This document shows positions 17,428 to 25,672 of a stretch of 64,000 nucleotides of DNA, piece after piece. The notes below the pieces were generated by a model. It did no database searches. It was not told the origin of the DNA and saw nothing but the letters and a program-made list of their open reading frames with translations. The translations under genes were made by a program, and so were the position numbers. This DNA comes from Paracoccus isoporae. GTDB taxonomy: Bacteria; Pseudomonadota; Alphaproteobacteria; Rhodobacterales; Rhodobacteraceae. The stretch covers positions 248,001 through 312,000 of the forward strand of contig NZ_FNAH01000001.1 of assembly GCF_900101865.1 (NCBI RefSeq). Reading direction: 5' to 3'. The first letter of the stretch is position 1; each line of letters opens with the position of its first letter.

Positions 17428-18096
17428 TCAACCCACGGCGGGCGGCATCGTTCCGCCGGACGGCGCGGCACGGATGGCGTCGATCATGGACGGACGGTCA
17501 GGCCGCGCCGCGATGATCCGCCGCGCCGCGGGGCCGGTATAGGCGGCCTCGGCCGACTTGCTGATGGCGACGAGCGTCAGCGGGGCAGATGAGCCCGCCA
17601 CTTGCGGGGACAGCAGGCTGGCGCTGCGCGGCGAGAATACCGGCAAGATGAGCGGGCGCGGCCCGTTGAGGAGGCGCATCGCCCCGGCGCTGAACGGTTG
17701 CGCCAACTGCTCATAGACAGCCATGGACGGAACCGGCAGCGCGCGGGCCCGATGCAGGCCATGAAGATGCAGCCAGTCGCGCCGCCCCTCTAGCATTGCA
17801 AGCAACCCCTCGGCGTCGCCCGGCCCCTCGATCACGTCGAACCCGGCCGCGCGCGCCGCGTCTGCGGTCTGCGGCCCGACGCAGAGCGCATGTCGCCCCA
17901 TCGGCGGCCCGGCGAAGGGCACGGCATTGACCGAGGTGAAGATCAGCCCCGGCGCGGCGGCGATCCGCGCCGCATCGACGCGCAGCGGCGCGATCCGCAG
18001 GATCGGAGAGATCAGGCACTCCATCCCGTCCAGCTTCGCCGCGATGGCGCATGACTGCGCCTCGGGCCGGGTCAGAAGGCAGATCGGGGCGGTCAT
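17428..18096 (-). CDS. hemD: Uroporphyrinogen-III synthase
   Basis: A 222-residue cytosolic enzyme that cyclises hydroxymethylbilane to uroporphyrinogen III, the branch point to heme, siroheme and B12. The frame begins [11 protein letters not shown] and shows the weakly conserved HemD pattern: [10 protein letters not shown] near 50-60, [13 protein letters not shown] near 75-87, and a second lobe with [16 protein letters not shown] near 175-190. Sequence is divergent, as normal for this family, and the length is slightly short. Divergence from tsaD with a 62-bp gap and the mitofilin/HemY neighbours strengthen the call. Confidence 0.87.
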   Translation of the reverse strand: MTAPICLLTRPEAQSCAIAAKLDGMECLISPILRIAPLRVDAARIAAAPGLIFTSVNAVPFAGPPMGRHALCVGPQTADAARAAGFDVIEGPGDAEGLLAMLEGRRDWLHLHGLHRARALPVPSMAVYEQLAQPFSAGAMRLLNGPRPLILPVFSPRSASLLSPQVAGSSAPLTLVAISKSAEAAYTGPAARRIIAARPDRPSMIDAIRAAPSGGTMPPAVG

Positions 18097-18158
18097 TGCG
18101 GCTCCGGGACTTGGGGGCTATCTGGTTAGCTATCGTTTTCGCGACGAGGATCGCAACC

Positions 18159-19223
18159 ATGGCGCTGAGCTTCCTGGGCATCGAAAGCAGCTGCGACGAC
18201 ACCGCAGCCGCGGTGGTGCGCGGGGATGGCACGATCCTGTCTTCGGTGGTGGCCGGCCAGACGGAGCTTCACGCCGCCTTCGGCGGTGTGGTGCCAGAAA
18301 TCGCCGCGCGCGCCCATACCGAGAAGCTGGATCATTGCGTCGAGGAGGCGCTGCACCTGTCCGGGCTGCGTCTGGCCGATCTGGACGGCGTGGCAGTCAC
18401 CGCCGGGCCGGGCCTGATCGGCGGGGTGATGGCCGGGGTCATGCTGGCCAAGGGGATCGCTGCAGGAACCGGCCTGCCGCTTGTCGGCGTAAACCATCTG
18501 GCCGGGCACGCGCTGACCCCGCGGCTGACCGACCGGGTCGAATTTCCCTATCTGATGCTGCTCGTCTCTGGCGGACATTGCCAGTTTCTGCGCGTGGATG
18601 CGGCGGACGCCTTTCACCGGCTCGGCGGCACGATCGACGACGCGCCGGGCGAGGCGTTCGACAAGGTCGCGAAGCTTTTGGGCCTGCCGCAGCCCGGCGG
18701 ACCGGCGGTTGAGGCGGAGGCCGCGAGCGGAGACCCGGCCCGCTTTGCCCTGCCGCGCCCGCTCCTCGATCGTCCCGGCTGTGACATGTCCTTTTCGGGC
18801 CTCAAGACCGCCGTGCTGCGGGCGCGGGATGATCTGGCCGCCGCGAGGGGCGGGTTGTCGCGTCAGGATCGGGCCGATCTCTGCGCCGGGTTTCAGGCCG
18901 CCATCGCCGACGTGCTGGCGGAAAAAACCCGCCGGGCACTTGCGCAGACGCGCACGCCCCTGCTGGCCGTGGCTGGAGGCGTGGCTGCGAATGCGCGGAT
19001 CCGGGCCGATCTGGAGCAGGTGGCGCAGGATGGGGGTGCTGGTTTTCTCGCCCCGCCGCTGCGGCTGTGCACGGACAATGCGGCGATGATCGCCTGGGCC
19101 GGGATCGAGGCGTTCCGACTTGGACAGCGGGACGGGATGGCGCTTGCCGGCCGGCCGAGATGGCCGCTGGATCAGGCCGCCGCCCCGATGCTGGGCGCGG
19201 GCAAGCGGGGGGCAAAGGCGTGA
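18159..19223 (+). CDS. tsaD: tRNA N6-adenosine threonylcarbamoyltransferase TsaD
   Basis: A 354-residue ASKHA-fold enzyme that transfers the threonylcarbamoyl group to A37 of ANN-reading tRNAs, working with TsaB and TsaE. The N-terminus [11 protein letters not shown], the metal motif VNHLAGH (both His present), [17 protein letters not shown] and the C-terminal [14 protein letters not shown] and [10 protein letters not shown] are all canonical. I chose the ATG at 18159 because GAGGA lies eight bases before it and the protein then starts at the family's usual position; a longer frame upstream overlaps hemD. It heads a tight run with the next four genes. Confidence 0.96.
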   Translation: MALSFLGIESSCDDTAAAVVRGDGTILSSVVAGQTELHAAFGGVVPEIAARAHTEKLDHCVEEALHLSGLRLADLDGVAVTAGPGLIGGVMAGVMLAKGIAAGTGLPLVGVNHLAGHALTPRLTDRVEFPYLMLLVSGGHCQFLRVDAADAFHRLGGTIDDAPGEAFDKVAKLLGLPQPGGPAVEAEAASGDPARFALPRPLLDRPGCDMSFSGLKTAVLRARDDLAAARGGLSRQDRADLCAGFQAAIADVLAEKTRRALAQTRTPLLAVAGGVAANARIRADLEQVAQDGGAGFLAPPLRLCTDNAAMIAWAGIEAFRLGQRDGMALAGRPRWPLDQAAAPMLGAGKRGAKA

Positions 19224-19525
19224 CGCCAGAGATGATGATCCTCGCCAGCAATCTGATCATCGCGCTGTGGTGCTACGGCGCGATCTACCCGACAATGAGG
19301 CCGCGGACGCTGGCCGCCCTGATCCGCGGCGACCTGCTGATGACCTCGCTGGCGCTGTGCATGGCGGGCGCGCTCTTTGCCGGGACCGGCACCCGCTTTG
19401 ACATGCTCCTGTTCCGGGTCAACTGGTTCTGCTTCGCGCTGCTGACGCTGGCGGTGATCGAGGCGCCGCTGTTCATGTGGTTCTGCCGCAGATACGGGAT
19501 CGAGCTGAAAGGGGAACGGCCATGA
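19220..19525 (+). CDS. Small membrane protein of unknown function
   Basis: A 101-residue protein with three hydrophobic segments (about 8-22, 37-55 and 66-85) and a short basic C-terminus. The GTG start overlaps the tsaD stop (GTGA), with a GGGGG stretch before it; the ATG at 19232 is the alternative. Its stop overlaps the gpsA ATG (ATGA). No catalytic motif is visible. Uncharacterised proteins of this size often lie between tsaD and gpsA in Rhodobacterales, which fits a role linked only by position. Function not assigned. Confidence 0.78.
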   Translation: MTPEMMILASNLIIALWCYGAIYPTMRPRTLAALIRGDLLMTSLALCMAGALFAGTGTRFDMLLFRVNWFCFALLTLAVIEAPLFMWFCRRYGIELKGERP

Positions 19526-20454
19526 TCAGCATCCTCGGTGGCGGCGCGTTCGGCACGGCGCTTGCCGTGGCCCTGTCGGGCAGCCAGAAGGTGACGCTGT
19601 GGTCGCGCCGTCTTCCGGTCGGGGGACAATCCCCGCGGCTGCCCGGCGTGACCATCCCGGCCGAGGTGCGGTGCACGGACAATCTCGACAGCGCGCTGAG
19701 CGAGACCGTCATCCTGGCCCTGCCCACGCAGGTACTGGGCGGCTTCGTCGGGGCGCATGGCGCATCGCTGGATGGCCGCACATTGGTCAATACCGCGAAA
19801 GGCATCGACCTGGAGAGCGGCGAATCGCCCTCTGGCCTGATCGCACGGGCCTGCCCCGATGCCCGGATCGCGACGCTGACCGGACCCAGCTTCGCGGTGG
19901 ATATTGCGCGCGGCCAGCCGACGGCGCTGACGCTTGCCTGCGCGGACGAGGATATCGAGGATCTGCAACATGCGCTGTCCACGCCGGTGCTGCGGCTTTA
20001 TCGCAGCGACGATCTGCGCGGGGCGGAGTTGGGCGGCGCGCTGAAGAATGTCGTCGCCATCGCCGCCGGGATCGCCATCGGGGCCGGGCTGGGGGAAAGT
20101 GCGCGCGCCGCGCTGATAACCCGCGGATTTGCCGAGATGACGCGCTTTGCCACCCGGCATGGCGCTCGGCCCGAGACGCTGGCCGGGTTGTCGGGGCTGG
20201 GCGATCTGGTCCTGACCGCGACCTCCACCCTGTCGCGGAACTACCGCTATGGCCACGCGCTCGGCGCCGGAAAGGCATTCGACGCCGCGATCACCGTCGA
20301 AGGCGCCAAGACCGCCCAGGCCGTCAGCCGCATTGCCGCTGCGCGCGGCATCGCAATGCCGATTGCCGATGCGGTTGCGGAGCTTGCCCAGGGCCGCGCC
20401 AGCGTGGCAGAGAGCATTCTGGAATTACTGCGCCGTCCGCTGAAGGAGGAATGA
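19522..20454 (+). CDS. gpsA: NAD(P)H-dependent glycerol-3-phosphate dehydrogenase
   Basis: A 310-residue cytosolic enzyme that reduces dihydroxyacetone phosphate to sn-glycerol 3-phosphate for phospholipid synthesis. The N-terminal dinucleotide motif GGGAFGTAL (6-14), GPSFA (121-125) and GALKNVVAI with the catalytic Lys175 are present. The C-terminal helical domain holds GLSGLGDLVLT and SRNYRYG. The ATG overlaps the previous stop (ATGA). The length is slightly short for the family but no domain is missing. Confidence 0.95.
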   Translation: MISILGGGAFGTALAVALSGSQKVTLWSRRLPVGGQSPRLPGVTIPAEVRCTDNLDSALSETVILALPTQVLGGFVGAHGASLDGRTLVNTAKGIDLESGESPSGLIARACPDARIATLTGPSFAVDIARGQPTALTLACADEDIEDLQHALSTPVLRLYRSDDLRGAELGGALKNVVAIAAGIAIGAGLGESARAALITRGFAEMTRFATRHGARPETLAGLSGLGDLVLTATSTLSRNYRYGHALGAGKAFDAAITVEGAKTAQAVSRIAAARGIAMPIADAVAELAQGRASVAESILELLRRPLKEE

Positions 20455-20726
20455 TGCCGCTCTACGCCGTGATCTGCAAAGACAAGCCGGGCGCCCTGCC
20501 CATTCGTCAGGAAAACCGCCCCGCCCATCTCGATTACATCAACGAGACTGGCATCGTTTTTATGGCCGGCCCGTTGCTGGAGGATGGCGAGATGGCGGGA
20601 TCTTTGGTGATCCTGGATGCGCCGGATCTGGAGGCGGCCAATGCGTGGGCCGCGGGCGACCCTTATGGCAAGGCCGGCCTGTTCGGCAGCGTCCAGATCA
20701 GCGAATGGAAGAAGGTCATCGGCTGA
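20454..20726 (+). CDS. YciI family protein
   Basis: A 90-residue ferredoxin-like-fold protein. PLYAVICKDKPGAL, HLDYINETG and a MAGPLLED segment match the YciI family, whose conserved His and Asp pair (here His25 and Asp27) lies in the HLDYI stretch. Related proteins include dimeric enzymes such as dehydrochlorinases, but most have no known activity. ATG at 20451 and 20454 are both in frame; AAGGAGG at 20443-20449 is better spaced for 20454. The gene overlaps the gpsA stop by one base and its stop overlaps the next ATG. Confidence 0.88.
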   Translation: MPLYAVICKDKPGALPIRQENRPAHLDYINETGIVFMAGPLLEDGEMAGSLVILDAPDLEAANAWAAGDPYGKAGLFGSVQISEWKKVIG

Positions 20727-21148
20727 TGGCATATTGGCTGTTCAAATCCGAACCAAACGTATTCGGCTGGGATGATCTGGTGGCCAAGGGCGAGACCGGC
20801 GAGGAATGGGACGGGGTGCGCAATTACCAGGCCCGCAACAATATGCGCGAGATGAAGCGCGGCGACCGGGGCGTGCTCTACCATTCCAATATCGGCAAGG
20901 AATGCGTCGGCGTGGTTGAGGTGGTGGCCGAGGCGCATCCCGATTCGACCACCGACGATGCGCGTTGGGACTGCGTCGATATCAAGGCGGTCGTGCCGCT
21001 GAAAACCCCGGTCACGCTGGATCAGGCCAAGACCGAACCGCGCCTGAAGGACATGGTGCTGGTGAACAATTCGCGCCTGTCGGTGCAGCCCGTGACCGAG
21101 GCCGAATGGGCGGTGCTGATGGAGTTGGGCGGTCTCGAGCCCGCCTGA
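20726..21148 (+). CDS. EVE domain protein (PUA-like)
   Basis: A 140-residue protein that is one EVE domain, a PUA/YTH-like fold proposed to bind modified bases in RNA or DNA. MAYWLFKSEP, the WDGVRNYQARNNMREM block, RGVLYHSN and the C-terminal EWAVLMELGG are classical for the YgiN/thymocyte nuclear protein 1 type. The ATG overlaps the preceding stop by one base (TGATG). Co-location with tsaD (tRNA modification) and a YciI gene is common in alphaproteobacteria. The bound ligand cannot be read from the sequence. Confidence 0.92.
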   Translation: MAYWLFKSEPNVFGWDDLVAKGETGEEWDGVRNYQARNNMREMKRGDRGVLYHSNIGKECVGVVEVVAEAHPDSTTDDARWDCVDIKAVVPLKTPVTLDQAKTEPRLKDMVLVNNSRLSVQPVTEAEWAVLMELGGLEPA

Positions 21149-21163
21149 CGTGGGGCGCCTGCC

Positions 21164-21835
21164 CTAGCCGAGCCAGCCGCGCGCCAGTTCCGGCAGATCG
21201 TCATAATGGTCCAGCATGGCATCCGGCTTCAACCGCGCAATTTCCGTCCCCTCTGGCCCGAAGGAGACGAGCGCCACCCGTACCCCGGCGGCAGCGGCCG
21301 TCCTGACATCGGTGATCGTGTCGCCCAGCATGAAGGATTGCGCGACCGTGCCGCCGGCCCGCTCGACCGTGGCATGGTAGGCCACCGGATCGGGTTTGCG
21401 CACCGTCAGACTGTCCGCCCCGATCAGCACGGAGAACGCGTCACGCACGCCCAATTCAAGCAGCAGTTTATGGGCAAGCGCCTCGGGCTTGTTGGTGCAG
21501 ACGGTCAGCGTGTGGCCATCACCCGCCAGCCGGGTCAGTGCCGCCTCGACGCCGGGATAGAGCCGCGTGTGCACGGCGATGGCGGCGTCGTAAGCGTCAA
21601 GCAGCAGGGGAAAATCGACCTCCTCGGCATCCGGCGGGATCAGCATGTCAGACGGCGCACGCCCATACCCCTCGCGCAGCATGGCCCGGCCACCGGAGAA
21701 TGCGATGGCCGCATCCGCCACCGGGTCCAGCCCCTCCAGACCGCGCCGGGCCAGCACCTCGTTGGCCGATCCGATCAGGTCGGCGGCGGTGTCGGCGAGC
21801 GTGCCGTCGAGATCAAAGACAACCGTACCCGCCAT
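21164..21835 (-). CDS. gph: HAD-superfamily phosphoglycolate phosphatase
   Basis: A 223-residue HAD hydrolase. Motif I VFDLDGTLADT (nucleophile and acid/base Asp at positions 7 and 9), motif II with VCTNK near 110, and motif III/IV KPDPVAYH plus MLGDTITDV are complete. The cap domain between motifs I and II is of the phosphoglycolate phosphatase type. In aerobes with limited photorespiration this enzyme removes 2-phosphoglycolate from DNA repair or Rubisco side reactions. The ATG at 21833-21835 is chosen because it puts motif I at the usual residue 7; an upstream in-frame start adds 29 unconserved residues. It faces glmU. Confidence 0.9.
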   Translation of the reverse strand: MAGTVVFDLDGTLADTAADLIGSANEVLARRGLEGLDPVADAAIAFSGGRAMLREGYGRAPSDMLIPPDAEEVDFPLLLDAYDAAIAVHTRLYPGVEAALTRLAGDGHTLTVCTNKPEALAHKLLLELGVRDAFSVLIGADSLTVRKPDPVAYHATVERAGGTVAQSFMLGDTITDVRTAAAAGVRVALVSFGPEGTEIARLKPDAMLDHYDDLPELARGWLG

Positions 21836-21939
21836 GCTGTAACCTTTCGTAAACTCACGTGAAGCAGCAGCCCTTGCTGATCCGGTCGGCCAAGGGTTAA
21901 ACCGCCTCGACGGAAACAGCAAATCAACAGACGGGCAGC

Positions 21940-23307
21940 ATGTCGGCAGATCAGCAGAAACCAGATATCGCGGTTGTCATTCTCGCCGCCGGGCAGGGCA
22001 GCCGGATGAAGTCGGACCTGCCGAAAGTGCTGCACAAACTCGGCGCGGTGCCGATGGTCGGCCATGCGCTTGCCGCCGCGCGCAGCCTGGATCCGTCGCG
22101 GCTGATCGTGGTGGCCGGGCATGGCGCGCAGGCGGTCACGGACGCGGTCGCGAAACTTGACGATCAGGCCCGGATCGCGATGCAGACCGAACAGCTCGGC
22201 ACCGGCCACGCCGTCGCGCAGACCCTGCCATTGCTCGACGGGTTCGAGGGGCGGGTGATCGTGCTCTACGGCGACACGCCCTTCATCAGCGAGGCCACGC
22301 TGAGTGATCTGTCCGGGCATGACGCCGAGATCGTGGTTCTGGGCTTCGAGGCGGCCGATCCCGGCCGTTATGGTCGCCTGGTCACCGATGCGGACGGAAA
22401 TCTGGAACGCATCGTCGAGTTCAAGGATGGCGACGAGGCGACCCGCGCGATCCGGCTGTGCAATTCCGGGGTGATGGCGGTGGATGCGGCGATCCTTCGC
22501 CGCTTCATCGCGGATCTGAACAATGACAATGCCTCGGGCGAGTACTACCTGACCGACATTCCGGGCCTGGCCCGCGCGGCCGGCCACCGCGCCGCCGTTG
22601 TCACCTGCCGCGAGGAGGAGACGCTGGGTGTCAATTCGCGCGCCGAGCTGGCGCAGGCAGAGGCGATCTTCCAGTCCCGCCGCCGCGCCGAGGCGCTTGC
22701 CGATGGCATCACCCTGACCGCGCCGGAGACCGTTTGGTTCGCGCTCGACACCCATCTGGGACGCGACGCGATTATCGGGCCGAACGTCGTCTTCGGCCCC
22801 GGCGTCACCGTCGAAAGCGGGGCGGAGATCCTCGGCTTCTGCCATCTCGAAGGCTGCCATGTCTCGGCCGGGGCCACGGTTGGCCCCTTTGCCCGGCTGC
22901 GTCCCGGAGCGGAGCTGGGCGGCGATGCCCATGTCGGCAATTTCGTCGAGATCAAGAACACGGTGCTGGATGAGGGCGTAAAGGTCGGCCACCTGACCTA
23001 TCTGGGTGACGCCCATATCGGCGAGCACACGAATATCGGTGCGGGGACGGTGACCTGCAATTACGACGGGGTGATGAAACACCGCACCGAGATCGGTCGC
23101 AATGCGTTCATCGGCTCGAACACGATGCTGGTCGCCCCGGTCCGCGTCGGCGACAACGCCATGACCGCATCCGGCTCGGTGATTACCGAAGATGTCCCGT
23201 CCGAGGCGCTCGGGCTGGGCCGGTCGCGGCAGGTGACCAAGGAAGGTCTGGCAAGCCGGATCATGCAATCGCTTCGTGAAGAAAGATCGAAAAGGGACAA
23301 ATCCTGA
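21940..23307 (+). CDS. glmU: Bifunctional N-acetylglucosamine-1-phosphate uridyltransferase/glucosamine-1-phosphate acetyltransferase
   Basis: A 455-residue cytosolic enzyme making UDP-GlcNAc for peptidoglycan and lipid A. The N-terminal nucleotidyltransferase domain has LAAGQGSRM (15-23) with Lys29 and GDTPF near 108. The C-terminal left-handed beta helix shows hexapeptide repeats and the acetyltransferase block TNIGAGTVTCNYDG near residues 363-376. It ends in a basic tail. The stop overlaps the glmS ATG (TGATG), so the two enzymes of the same pathway are translated together. Confidence 0.96.
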   Translation: MSADQQKPDIAVVILAAGQGSRMKSDLPKVLHKLGAVPMVGHALAAARSLDPSRLIVVAGHGAQAVTDAVAKLDDQARIAMQTEQLGTGHAVAQTLPLLDGFEGRVIVLYGDTPFISEATLSDLSGHDAEIVVLGFEAADPGRYGRLVTDADGNLERIVEFKDGDEATRAIRLCNSGVMAVDAAILRRFIADLNNDNASGEYYLTDIPGLARAAGHRAAVVTCREEETLGVNSRAELAQAEAIFQSRRRAEALADGITLTAPETVWFALDTHLGRDAIIGPNVVFGPGVTVESGAEILGFCHLEGCHVSAGATVGPFARLRPGAELGGDAHVGNFVEIKNTVLDEGVKVGHLTYLGDAHIGEHTNIGAGTVTCNYDGVMKHRTEIGRNAFIGSNTMLVAPVRVGDNAMTASGSVITEDVPSEALGLGRSRQVTKEGLASRIMQSLREERSKRDKS

Positions 23308-25124
23308 TGTGTGGCATTATCGGAATTCTCGGCAGCCATCAGGTCGCGCCGCAACTGGTTGAGGCGCTGAAGCGGCTGGAATACAGGGGATATGACAGCG
23401 CCGGCGTGGCGACGATCAACGCGGATGGCCAGCTTGACCGGCGCCGCGCGGTGGGCAAGCTGGTGAACCTGTCCGACAGGCTGGTGACCGATCCGCTGCC
23501 GGGGCAGTCCGGGATCGGCCATACCCGCTGGGCGACGCATGGCGCGGCGACCGAGGAAAACGCCCATCCGCATCATCGCGGCGGCATCGCCGTGGTCCAT
23601 AACGGCATCATCGAGAACTTCAAGGAGCTGCGGGCGGAGCTGGTTGCCGCCGGATATAACCCGGAATCCGACACCGACACCGAAACCGTCGCCATGCTGA
23701 CGGCGCGCCATCTCGATCAGGGCATGTCGCCGGTCGAGGCTGCCCGCGCCACCCTGTCCCTGCTGAAAGGCGCCTTCGCGCTCGCCTTCCTGTTCGACGG
23801 CGAGGCCGATCTGATGGTCGCCGCCCGCAAGGGCAGCCCGCTGGTCGTCGGCCACGGCGAGGGGGAGATGTTCGTCGGCTCGGACGCGATTGCGCTTGCC
23901 CCCTTCACTGACCGCATCACCTATCTGGAAGATGGCGATCATGTCATCGTGACCCGTGCCGGGGCCGAGATCTTCGACGCGGACGGCCAGCCGGTCAGCC
24001 GCGACATGGCCACGATCGATGTCGGCGCCACCGCCATCGACAAGGGCGGATACCGCCATTTCATGGCCAAGGAGATTGCCGAACAACCCGCCGTGCTGGG
24101 CGATGTGCTGAGCCACTACATCAAGGGCGACCGGATCGTGCTGCCGGACGGAATGGATTTTTCCGAGGTGGACCGGATCACGCTGGTGGCCTGCGGCACC
24201 GCCTATCTGGCGGGCTACGTGGCGAAATACTGGTTCGAGAAGCTGGCCGGCCTGCCCTGCGATCTGGATGTGGCCTCCGAATTCCGCTATCGCGAGCCGC
24301 CCTTGTCTGAGAAGAGCTGGGGCATCTTCGTCAGCCAGTCGGGCGAGACCGCGGACACGCTCGCCGCGCTGCATTATGCGCGCGGCAAGGTCGCCAAGAC
24401 CGTCGGCGTGGTGAATGTCGGCACCTCGGCCATTGCGCGGGACACGGATACCGCCCTGCCGACCATGGCCGGGGTGGAGGTCTGCGTGGCCTCCTCCAAG
24501 GCGTTCACCTGTCAGTTGGCGGTGCTGGCGGTGCTGGCGCTGAAAGCGGCGCAGGATCGCGGGATGCTGGATGATGCCGCATTGGCCCGGCATCTGGCCG
24601 ATCTGCGCGGGATCCCGGCGCTCGTCAACCAGGCGCTCAGCACGGCGGATGATTGCGAGAAGCTGGCCGAGTGGCTGTCGGAATCCGCCGATGTTCTGTT
24701 CCTGGGGCGCGGGCCCCTGTACCCGGTGGCCCTGGAAGGCGCGCTGAAGCTGAAGGAGCTGAGCTATATCCATGCCGAGGGCTATGCCTCGGGCGAGCTG
24801 AAGCACGGACCCATCGCGCTGATCGACCAGAACATGCCGGTGGTGGTGGTTGCGCCGCGCGACGAGCTGTTCGAGAAGACCGTCTCCAACATGCAGGAGG
24901 TCATGGCGCGGCACGGGCAGGTTCTTCTGGTGTCCGACGCCGCAGGGATCGAGGAGGCGGGCGACGGCATTCACGCGCCGCTGACCATGCCCACGGGCGG
25001 CGGACTCTTCCAGCCGATCGTCTACGCCGTGCCGATGCAATACCTGGCCTATTTCACCGCCGTCGCCAAGGGCACCGACGTGGACCAGCCACGCAATCTG
25101 GCGAAATCGGTGACTGTCGAGTAA
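23307..25124 (+). CDS. glmS: Glutamine-fructose-6-phosphate aminotransferase (isomerizing)
   Basis: A 605-residue enzyme that makes glucosamine-6-phosphate from fructose-6-phosphate and glutamine, the first step to UDP-GlcNAc. The start MCGIIGI exposes the catalytic Cys as residue 2 after Met removal. GHTRWATHG and HNGIIEN are the amidotransferase motifs. Two SIS domains follow (SQSGETADT and the GRGPLYPVALEGALKLKE block), and the protein ends in AKSVTVE as the family does. It lies directly behind glmU. An intrinsic terminator follows 27 bp after the stop. No glmS ribozyme-like leader is possible because the genes overlap. Confidence 0.97.
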   Translation: MCGIIGILGSHQVAPQLVEALKRLEYRGYDSAGVATINADGQLDRRRAVGKLVNLSDRLVTDPLPGQSGIGHTRWATHGAATEENAHPHHRGGIAVVHNGIIENFKELRAELVAAGYNPESDTDTETVAMLTARHLDQGMSPVEAARATLSLLKGAFALAFLFDGEADLMVAARKGSPLVVGHGEGEMFVGSDAIALAPFTDRITYLEDGDHVIVTRAGAEIFDADGQPVSRDMATIDVGATAIDKGGYRHFMAKEIAEQPAVLGDVLSHYIKGDRIVLPDGMDFSEVDRITLVACGTAYLAGYVAKYWFEKLAGLPCDLDVASEFRYREPPLSEKSWGIFVSQSGETADTLAALHYARGKVAKTVGVVNVGTSAIARDTDTALPTMAGVEVCVASSKAFTCQLAVLAVLALKAAQDRGMLDDAALARHLADLRGIPALVNQALSTADDCEKLAEWLSESADVLFLGRGPLYPVALEGALKLKELSYIHAEGYASGELKHGPIALIDQNMPVVVVAPRDELFEKTVSNMQEVMARHGQVLLVSDAAGIEEAGDGIHAPLTMPTGGGLFQPIVYAVPMQYLAYFTAVAKGTDVDQPRNLAKSVTVE

Positions 25125-25151
25125 CCCCCGGCCCCTGTCTCTGAAAAGCGG

Positions 25152-25183
25152 GCGCGTCGGCTTTCGGGCCGGCGCGCTTTTTT
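25152..25183 (+). terminator. Rho-independent terminator after glmS
   Basis: A 10-bp stem (25152-25161 with 25168-25177, one G-T pair) with a six-base loop is followed directly by six Ts (25178-25183). This is the clearest intrinsic terminator in the window. Confidence 0.9.
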
Positions 25184-25519
25184 ATGCCTGCCGCGCGCAG
25201 ATTTGGCTGCGGCTGGCGTCCACACCCCCGGCGAAGATCGGTCAGCGACGCATCAGGGCGATTGGCACGTCGTGTGCCGGAGTTTTCTCCCGAATCAACG
25301 CCTGTTTCCCCAACCATCTGCACGTTCGGGCAACTCTGCCATTTCGTTCATTTGGCTTCTCGGACGGGAATACGTCACGAAACGCCTTCAGTCTTTGGCA
25401 TATTTAAATACAACTCATATTAATTTGCATGAATAGAAAGAAGACGAATGAGAAAATTACGATCCGGCGCTCCGATTTAAGTGAAAGCAATTCGCGATGC
25501 GTTGACATGAATCAAATTT

Positions 25520-25557
25520 GGTTAACGTAGGGTTAATAGCCATTTAGGCAGGTTAAC
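25520..25557 (+). promoter_or_regulatory. Phased GGTTAA motifs, including a CtrA-like TTAA-N7-TTAA site
   Basis: GGTTAA(C/T) occurs at 25520, 25531 and 25551, and again at 25626, with spacings of 11, 20 and 75 bases, all close to whole helical turns. The first two form TTAA (25522-25525), seven bases, TTAA (25533-25536), which is the core of the CtrA binding consensus of alphaproteobacteria. The reading as a CtrA site is inference; the repeat and spacing are direct observation. Confidence 0.45.
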
Positions 25558-25659
25558 ATATTGTTGCGGCAGGTGTAAGAGAGCCTTACATAGCATTGTC
25601 GAACGGCCGGGTTGAAGCGCAATTCGGTTAACGAATTATGTGAGAGAGCAACTGGCGGC

Positions 25660-25666
25660 GGAGGGG
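25660..25666 (+). promoter_or_regulatory. Ribosome binding site deciding the start of the VWA-Hint gene
   Basis: GGAGGGG ends six bases before the ATG at 25673. An in-frame GTG at 25640 would add 11 residues but has no comparable site. Confidence 0.7.
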
Positions 25667-25672
25667 TACGAA

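Larger units (their letters stand above)
25184..25672. other. AT-rich control region before the VWA-Hint gene
   Basis: No gene is seen here. From about 25370 to 25640 the DNA is visibly AT-rich against a GC-rich genome, with runs such as TATTTAAATACAACTC and ATATTAATTTGCATG. It contains four GGTTAA motifs (see the separate site entry) and TTGACA at 25502-25507, a possible -35 without a clear -10 at normal spacing. The composition resembles a strongly regulated or horizontally acquired promoter. Confidence 0.6.

Noticed and set aside
23307-25124. glmS ribozyme
   Set aside because: glmS overlaps glmU with no leader between them, so no ribozyme can sit upstream.
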